From positions 255,848-319,847 of the forward strand of contig SSNU01000313.1 of the NCBI GenBank assembly GCA_012064415.1: a stretch of 64,000 bases of DNA. The letters run 5' to 3'. A model generated the notes under the pieces. That model did not search any database, was not told the DNA's origin, and saw only the letters and a program-made list of their open reading frames with translations. Position numbers and translations under genes: made by a program. Positions within the stretch are counted from its first letter, which is position 1, and each line of letters starts with the position of its first letter. This document shows, piece after piece, positions 57,801 to 64,000 of this stretch. The DNA is from Gyrodactylus bullatarudis (lineage: Eukaryota; Platyhelminthes; Monogenea; Gyrodactylidea; Gyrodactylidae).

Positions 57801-60800
57801 TCTTTCAATAAAGTACAACTTATTCAAAAATTAATATTACTAAACAGATTTTTCGCATCCAGTCTGGAATAAACCATGTCTATGAATTTAAAAATAAGTC
57901 CTGACATCATGAATGTTACACGAGCTAGCTAAAGAAAGTATTATTTTGTCTGGGGTGTTTTTTACTAAAATCCAAACGTCAATTTTTATTACATCCTCGA
58001 ATGGTATTCATTAAAACTATCAAAAGAATATTTCTTTACATCACAATTTTTCTATGAAACCCTTTTAAATTCATGAAAGCTTACTAAAAATTAAAAAATG
58101 ATTCTCATCATGAGAATTTTATCGCCTTACTACTACTTGTCGATTTTTTTAAACAAAATCTTGGCTAGAATTTTCAAAACGTTTTTTTGCTAATTTGCAT
58201 AATAATCAGAAATCTCGATTATTAACAAGATGTATCTCTCTGAGATCAAATAAGGAAATTGTTTTGTTTTCTAGATGGTCAATCCGTTCTTGTCATTTTT
58301 CCTATTCAATAATTACCATGAATCTCATGATTCCTTTGAACGATTTGATTCAATACAAGGAGAGGAAAATGATTCGAAGCTAATAAATCTCTGCGCAACT
58401 TTGGATAAAATCTACGCAGCTGTCCACGCAAATAAGGAGTCGAATATGAAAAAATTACACTCTAGCGAGACGTCGATGACTAACTTGGACAAGAATTCAG
58501 GACCGACTGATTCTGGTGTTGCTACTGATATTCAAATGCCAGTTACAAAGCAAATTAATCACAATGAATTTGATGCCAGTGACTCAGAAGAATCTTCCCA
58601 GCTCATCAAAGATTTGAGCATCAGAAAGTTATCGCCCAGCTTTACTTCATCCTCCTCCAACATTTCTAACAAGTTCAAGATTCACACCAACTCTACTGCA
58701 AAAGTCGAGGGCATCTTTTGGAAGAGGCTTTTTGCTAACATTCATCGTCAGATCATGGATACGATAATCAAAGATGGTATGTTTTACATTTTCTTCAACG
58801 AACCTCAAAAAGTATTAAATTGCTTATTCTAACCTTTCTCAGATGATTTTCGAAAATTTTCAATTGAATATTGTAAATTTTCAAATCGTTTTCGTATGTA
58901 TAATAAATTTATTCATTAAGTAAAAATATTTTCAAATGGTTTTCGTACTAAAGGGTAATGAATTTCGTAAATTTACAAATAGTTTTCGTGACATAATTTC
59001 TATCGTAAAGCTTATTTTTCGATTCAATTTTGTAAACTGAAGTTTTCTATTTCGTAAATTTACGAAATTCATCTGAAAAAGGTATACAATTATTTGAGGC
59101 AGAGAGATGATTTTCATTGATTAACAATTTGCTTGGCTCAAAAATAACTCTGAAGATAATAATAATTTCGAAAGCATCTCGATGTTTTAGTTTAATTTCA
59201 ACATTAATTGGTTTTTCGAATTTTTATCAAAAAATGATACTTATCAAATTAGGTATTAATTTTTGAGGCACTACTTATAACTAATAATTATTAGTTATGC
59301 TACAATCATGAAAAGAACTGGCAAAGTGAACATTTGAAAGAAATTGCTAGAATATTTTCGGTATATTCCCGATGTATCATGTATCATATTGGATTTCTTA
59401 AAACATTTTTTTCGTCGTAATGGCTTACTTTAGCAGCTCTGTTCACGACTTTACAACTTAGTTATCTTGCTTTTCATACTGTTTACATTCAATATATTTT
59501 CTTTGCTTCTTAGAAAATGTATAAACTATAGACTTGAGCAAACCTACATTTTTAATCTTAAAAATATAAGAAGATTTACGCTGTGGCTCTATTAATTAAT
59601 AACACAGGAACAGATATTTCCAAGTTTCCCTAGCTAGTCAAATACAAGAATATCCCGTTCAATAGATTTGAAAAGAGTATATATTTTTAAGTAAACTCCT
59701 TGAGTGAGCATAAAAATAAAAATTTTTTTTTCTTTCCACTACTGTAAATCACAAAAAGTATGGACGAATGGACGTTTTACTGACTAGAAACATTGCTTAT
59801 TAAAATAAAACATGTTTAAATCCTATTTTATACTACATTTCAGAGCGTGTTGTCTTTGACTACAACCAAGGTTGCAAATTGAAATATTCAACCAGTTGGT
59901 TCAAAATGTGGATTATAACCCATAGGCTGGAAAGGCATTCGAAAATATTCAACAACCTAAATGATATTGCATCCTTGTTGATCACGCCATTCAACGATTT
60001 GAAAGAGGTATGTTCGATAAAACAACTAACTCAGTCAATTGAAAGATTGAGTTACAGAGCTTTGGATTCTTCATTGGATCTGTACTTCGTTTATTTTTAT
60101 ATCTAATTTTGCTGATTACTGAGAGTCAAGTAATTTTTTTCAGTAGGATCAGACTATCTCCATCTGAACAACCTCCATTATATTTAAAAACTAATGTTCT
60201 AGAGGTTCAGATGACGACTGTCTCATTCCACTGAAAAAGGTACTATGAGAGATCAATTATATTTCAATTAGACTTACCCTTGGCAGATTAATTGCCCGTG
60301 ATAGTAGAGAATTTATTAGATCATTTTTATCGAGATAACTTGCAGATTTGAGAATATTCTGTTACTGATTTCATTTCACAAAGATACTGTTGAATTAAAA
60401 ATTTGATTGAATAAATAGCCGGTATATTTATAAATCAAATAAAAAAATTTAAAAGTTGCGTCAAGAAAAAAGAATGAATCCACTCTGTGAACAGGTTATC
60501 CTAAGAAATATGACACCAAAATGATTCGTCTTTATTTCAATTAATGAATTCATTTCTTTGTCTTGAAAAAATTTTCATAACCTTACTCTTCTCTTTGAGT
60601 AGAGATTCACTTGAGACCTCTCTTCGTAATGAGAACGCAGGAATTGATGACTCAGCCTATTTTCGCCTGAATCATACAAACACTGTCGGGCTTACTAATC
60701 AGTTCTTATTACTCTATAATCTTTAGATTCTAATAAATGTCTTATTCAATAGGAAATCTTTTTGAACCAGTTTAAATAAAAAGTTTGAGTTTTATTCAAA

Positions 60801-63800
60801 CCTTTTTATCAGAACCGAATTGATAAGAATACTGAAAGATTTTTAAATAATAAAATTGAGTAGACTTTAGTAAAAAAAATTTTGGTAATAACTCATAAAA
60901 TAGAAAAGTTAGAAAAACTTGTGGAGGCTCTTTTGTGGACAGGACTTTACTTTCTGATTCAACTTTATTTTTTCATGCCCATGATGGTGTCATATCCTTT
61001 TGGCATGTAAAAGTTCCCTAATAAAATTGCATTTCTTTTGAAATTTCATAAGCTTATCTTTCAAATTTGAGTAGTAAAGAAGTCTGATAATACAGGACCA
61101 AATATAAAACTCTTGTGAAAGTCTATTTGAAATTTTATCAAGGAATATGATAAAGTAAGCAAGGTGTAATATTTTATTTCTCGTGATACCTTCAAAAATT
61201 TCTTCATTCTTTAGTGAAATTTACTCTTTTTTATTTGGGTCAAAGTTTTGGAATCGAACAAAACTCACCCATCTCTCCTGCAAAAATCCCATTTCTCATG
61301 TTTACATTTTCTTTCATCTCTCCATTGAAAATAAGTTTTACAGTTAGTATTATGAAATTCTAAATTTGGCTGGCCTACATCAATTGAAAAGATTGAATGT
61401 AAGTCAAACAGATTTTAACTAGAATAACTGAAACAGTCAATAAACTAACAAGATAAAGTTGTATTTTCTCTTCTTCTTTTCTTTTCAATGTCACCCCAGG
61501 CTTTTGATGCTTTCACTTTATTTGTTATAGACTTGATTATTCTATTAAATGAGTGTATTTCTTTTTTAGTCTGGATGGAATAATCTGAGGAAAAGATTCC
61601 CCGAGGTCCCAATTTCAATTCTACTCTTGATCCTGAAAGACTTTGAAGATCCCAATAAAACTCGCCCGTTTGATGAAGATTTCGAAATAGATTCCTTAGA
61701 CAAGACATCGAGCGAAGAAGATCGTAAGTTTTTATTAAATTTTCATAAACTTGTGAAATAAATAGCCTCACATGCACGGAGATTCATGATATAATTTCTG
61801 ATTTTTTTGTAATTTGAAGCTGAAAATTTATTAAATTTACTGCATAATTTCCATTTTTATGCCTTTTTTATTCAAACTTGAAATTTTGAATTATTTGGGA
61901 TCAACATTAGACAAAAAATTCGAATTTCCACATAAACCTCTAGAAAAATTCACCAAAATTTTGATAATAGAACCATCTGAGCTTTCAAATTATCACGATA
62001 TTTTTTTTCAAATTGGAATATGTATCTAACCTCCTCTGGCAATATAAATGAAAAATTCGAATTCTTGGCTAATTTTGATTCTAATTATACATTGTTCAAA
62101 GTATTCAAACTGTTCATGAGGCCTGTTGATGAGCAATGTGGAAACTTTGACTTTTACAGACTTGAATTTATTATATTGGAAAAGAACTCTTGAATCGGAT
62201 TTTGAGATGTTCCTCTCGTTTCAGCCCTAAAATTTGTTATTCTGTGTGAGACTCTCCAGGGGATATTTTTTAAATTCAAGTGGAAGGAATTTTGACTCAC
62301 ATACTTTGGTAACACAAAGGTGGTATATTATTTACTAGTGTTTGTGTCGAAAACTAGGAAAATGGTTTCAATTATATTGTATCTTTAGACTTGAGGGAAT
62401 CAAACCCATTAAGAATATTTGTACTTTGCAAAAATTTTGAGTCATTCACTCAGATTTTAAATCTTCCATTAAAATTATATTAATTTCCACCGTTAAAAAC
62501 AATTCTCTACAAGGATCAATGTGAACTATTTCAAAAATAGCATTCCATGGGTCAAAATTAGCAATTTTTGCAAAATAAAAATACTACTGTAAACTATAAT
62601 TTATCAAATAAAAATACAAAACATTCTCAGCAATTTTCATCTCCAAATGGTTTATTTATCGTTAAAAATACTTAATTTAGTTTTGTTGATTCATAATTAT
62701 TATAACCAACCATAATCTACCATCTCATGTTTTACTTACCTGCCTCATTTTGAGTTAAATTACCTTCTTGGTAGCTTAACATTTAATGCCTGTTAAATAT
62801 TCTAGTAAAGTTTTGTCTTCAGCCAGAGTGTTTTAGTATAGCAAGGCAGACTTTTCTTGACATATCCATTTTCAAAATTTAAAGATTATCCAAATTCTCC
62901 TGATTTTTTGTTTAATTCTAACTTGTTATACGAAAACTAGGTTTTTTCAGTTATTGAATAGAAATAATGTTTAACTCCCAGATTTTTTGGCACAATTTAA
63001 GGTTTATTTTATAATGATTGATGAATTTCTAATCTTTTTTAATGACCCATCTGTACGTTCTTATACCACTAAAGACAATCACAGCAGAGAAAATTTAGAT
63101 TTGAAGAATGGATGAGAAAGATGGATAGACAAGATTTATTTAAAATTTTTGTATGTAATAAATTTATTTATTCACTTTTATCCCTTTATCAGAACTCACA
63201 TACAGATGAAAACCCAGACAAGAATAAACTTTTTTCCACTATCCATTTATGTTTAGTACATTTGTGGGAAATGATTGTTATTTTCCTTTCACAGCGTAAT
63301 TATCAAGTCTCTATTTCTTCCCCTTTTGCAACCACTTTTTGAAAATTAAATTCAAATTAATCGAATTAATTAATCAAGTACATTAACATCTTTATTCTGC
63401 GACAGAAAACGGTCTGTACTATTAATTTTGTGTCTATCAACATGTTTCCATCATTTCAGCTGAAAACGCGGTCAAACTTCGTCTTGATACAATAACTAAC
63501 AAAGAGAAGTTGATTCCCTCGACACAGAATTTCAGGAAACTCCGTGATAACACTTCGTCGAGTATTTGCAATATTCTCGCCAGCAATCCAATCGATGATC
63601 CGGCAACAATTCTTGAGACGAGTGAAGCTCGGATGACTGTGGATTATTTAGACAAGACCTTGGCAGAACAAGTGCCAGCCATAAAGTTTAGATGGAAAGA
63701 GTTTCTCGACAATTTCAAGCCTCCGACAATACTACCAGGAGCAAGACAAAAGATTTTGGAAATAATTAATTCTCAATCCCTTCCAGGAACGCCAAAGATG

Positions 63801-63926
63801 TCAAAAACTCCTGTCACTAGGAGTAATCGAATTGGTAGTATTGACACCTCTTATCGTAGTCTTACCAGAAACAATAATCGAAAAGTGAGAAATCATTTGG
63901 ATTCTAGCAAGAATGAATTTGATCTA
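48824..63926 (+). CDS. RADIL: RA-FHA-DIL Rap effector, RADIL/RASIP1-like, 3' partial
   Basis: Exons 48824-48863, 49371-50998, 56985-57314, 58275-58776, 59844-60007, 61570-61723 and 63460-63926 all join in phase (1095 codons so far). Exon 2 encodes a Ras-association domain (GRYVRIYCENVRPGSYFCTI, then SVKDTIKELVDKHF), then SRRLELYPS, and an FHA-like region (SGPYLLKIVGVLPIKDFLYH, DEESWTIGFSD, LYDNDVIEIESFTDKYVFAF) in the same order as vertebrate RADIL. Later exons carry a dilute (DIL) domain: WKRLFANIHRQIMDTII, the QGCKLKYSTSWFKMW helix, and LRKRFPEVPISILLLIL. RADIL and RASIP1 bind active Rap1 and regulate integrin adhesion. The last exon stops at a GTGAGT donor, so a further 3' part, where RADIL has its PDZ domain, lies outside. 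Introns reach 6 kb. Confidence 0.8.
50999..55715. other. RADIL-like intron 2, first part
   Basis: About 4.7 kb without a supported exon. The short frames at 51889-52083 and 53766-53990 have no family motif. No mobile element ends were recognised. The sequence is AT-rich with short homopolymers. Confidence 0.4.
55716..55859 (+). CDS. Possible small signal-peptide protein nested in RADIL-like intron 2
   Basis: A 47-aa frame begins with a hydrophobic stretch (MSIFSLLTFLLMVMEIYKVY), then NPLCPPEISPYSYKDD and a basic tail. An acceptor-like TTATAATTTTAG lies 13 bp upstream, and an AATAAA overlaps the stop. It could be a secreted or single-pass micropeptide, or the first coding exon of something larger. 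No family is recognised. Confidence 0.3.
   Translation: MSIFSLLTFLLMVMEIYKVYINPLCPPEISPYSYKDDKKTDRGKDSQ
57315..58274. other. RADIL-like intron 3
   Basis: No exon, RNA gene or mobile element recognised; the minus-strand frame at 57608-57808 has no motif. Confidence 0.4.
58777..59843. other. RADIL-like intron 4
   Basis: AT-rich. Near 58855-59080 short blocks such as GTAAATTTTCAAATCGTTTTCGT and related versions (TTTCAAATGGTTTTCGT, TTACAAATAGTTTTCGT) are repeated several times at about 50-80 bp spacing, a degenerate local repeat. Confidence 0.45.
60008..63459. other. RADIL-like introns 5 and 6 around the exon at 61570-61723
   Basis: Apart from the exon 61570-61723 no feature is supported. The minus-strand frame 61445-61777 is antisense to that exon, and the frame 60544-60726 shows no motif. 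Confidence 0.4.
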
Positions 63927-64000
63927 GTGAGTAATTTGAAATTTTTTAACATTTCAACCCCATAAAGTTACCTATATTGTAATATAACTAATTATAATTT

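Overview
This is a eukaryotic, almost certainly animal, nuclear genomic segment. It is strongly AT-rich, its genes are split by spliceosomal introns with GT..AG ends, and AATAAA signals follow several stop codons. Recognisable genes are conserved animal families: TAO kinase, an FLVCR transporter, the axonemal protein DRC4/GAS8, ribosomal protein S25, N-acetyltransferase NAT9, a furin/kexin-type convertase, and an RA-FHA-DIL (RADIL/RASIP1-type) Rap effector. DRC4/GAS8 implies motile cilia or flagella, which argues against nematodes. Introns as short as 27-31 nt coexist with introns of several kb. The species cannot be named from the sequence; a ciliated invertebrate, perhaps a spiralian, is an inference.

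Layout. 1.9-6.1 kb (-): TAO kinase, its 3' end not found. 6.5-16.6 kb (-): complete 9-exon FLVCR gene with MITEs and retroelement debris in its introns. 16.8-18.3 kb (+): DRC4/GAS8, head-to-head with FLVCR, with an RFX X-box-like site between them. 18.7-19.9 kb (+): RPS25 followed about 100 bp later by NAT9, an operon-like pair in which NAT9 has no start codon of its own. 19.9-25.9 kb (-): complete 8-exon subtilisin-like proprotein convertase, converging on NAT9 with overlapping 3' ends. 26.0-32.2 kb: decayed mariner and Penelope-like elements, MITEs, and two small secreted-peptide genes that both end in R-[I/M]-R-D-M-W-G-stop, a C-terminal amidation signature. 33.3-33.6 kb (+): a small cysteine-containing secreted protein. 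34.2-40.8 kb (+): an ER-anchored, lysine-rich coiled-coil protein (kinectin/p180-like) with alternative 3' ends. 42.5-43.9 kb (+): a broken Penelope-like retroelement. 44.4-44.7 kb: an inverted-repeat element carrying a tRNA-like promoter and a hammerhead ribozyme motif. 45.6-46.7 kb (+): an unrecognised protein. 46.8-47.8 kb: dispersed and foldback repeats. 48.8 kb to the window end (+): the RADIL-like gene, continuing past 64 kb.

Functional links. The convertase and the two amidation-motif peptide precursors lie within about 10 kb and could belong to the same secretory pathway; co-regulation is not shown. The RPS25-NAT9 pair suggests either a shared ATG-bearing first exon or spliced-leader trans-splicing that supplies the AUG. 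The RADIL-like gene and TAO kinase are cytoskeleton/adhesion signalling genes without a clear link to their neighbours.
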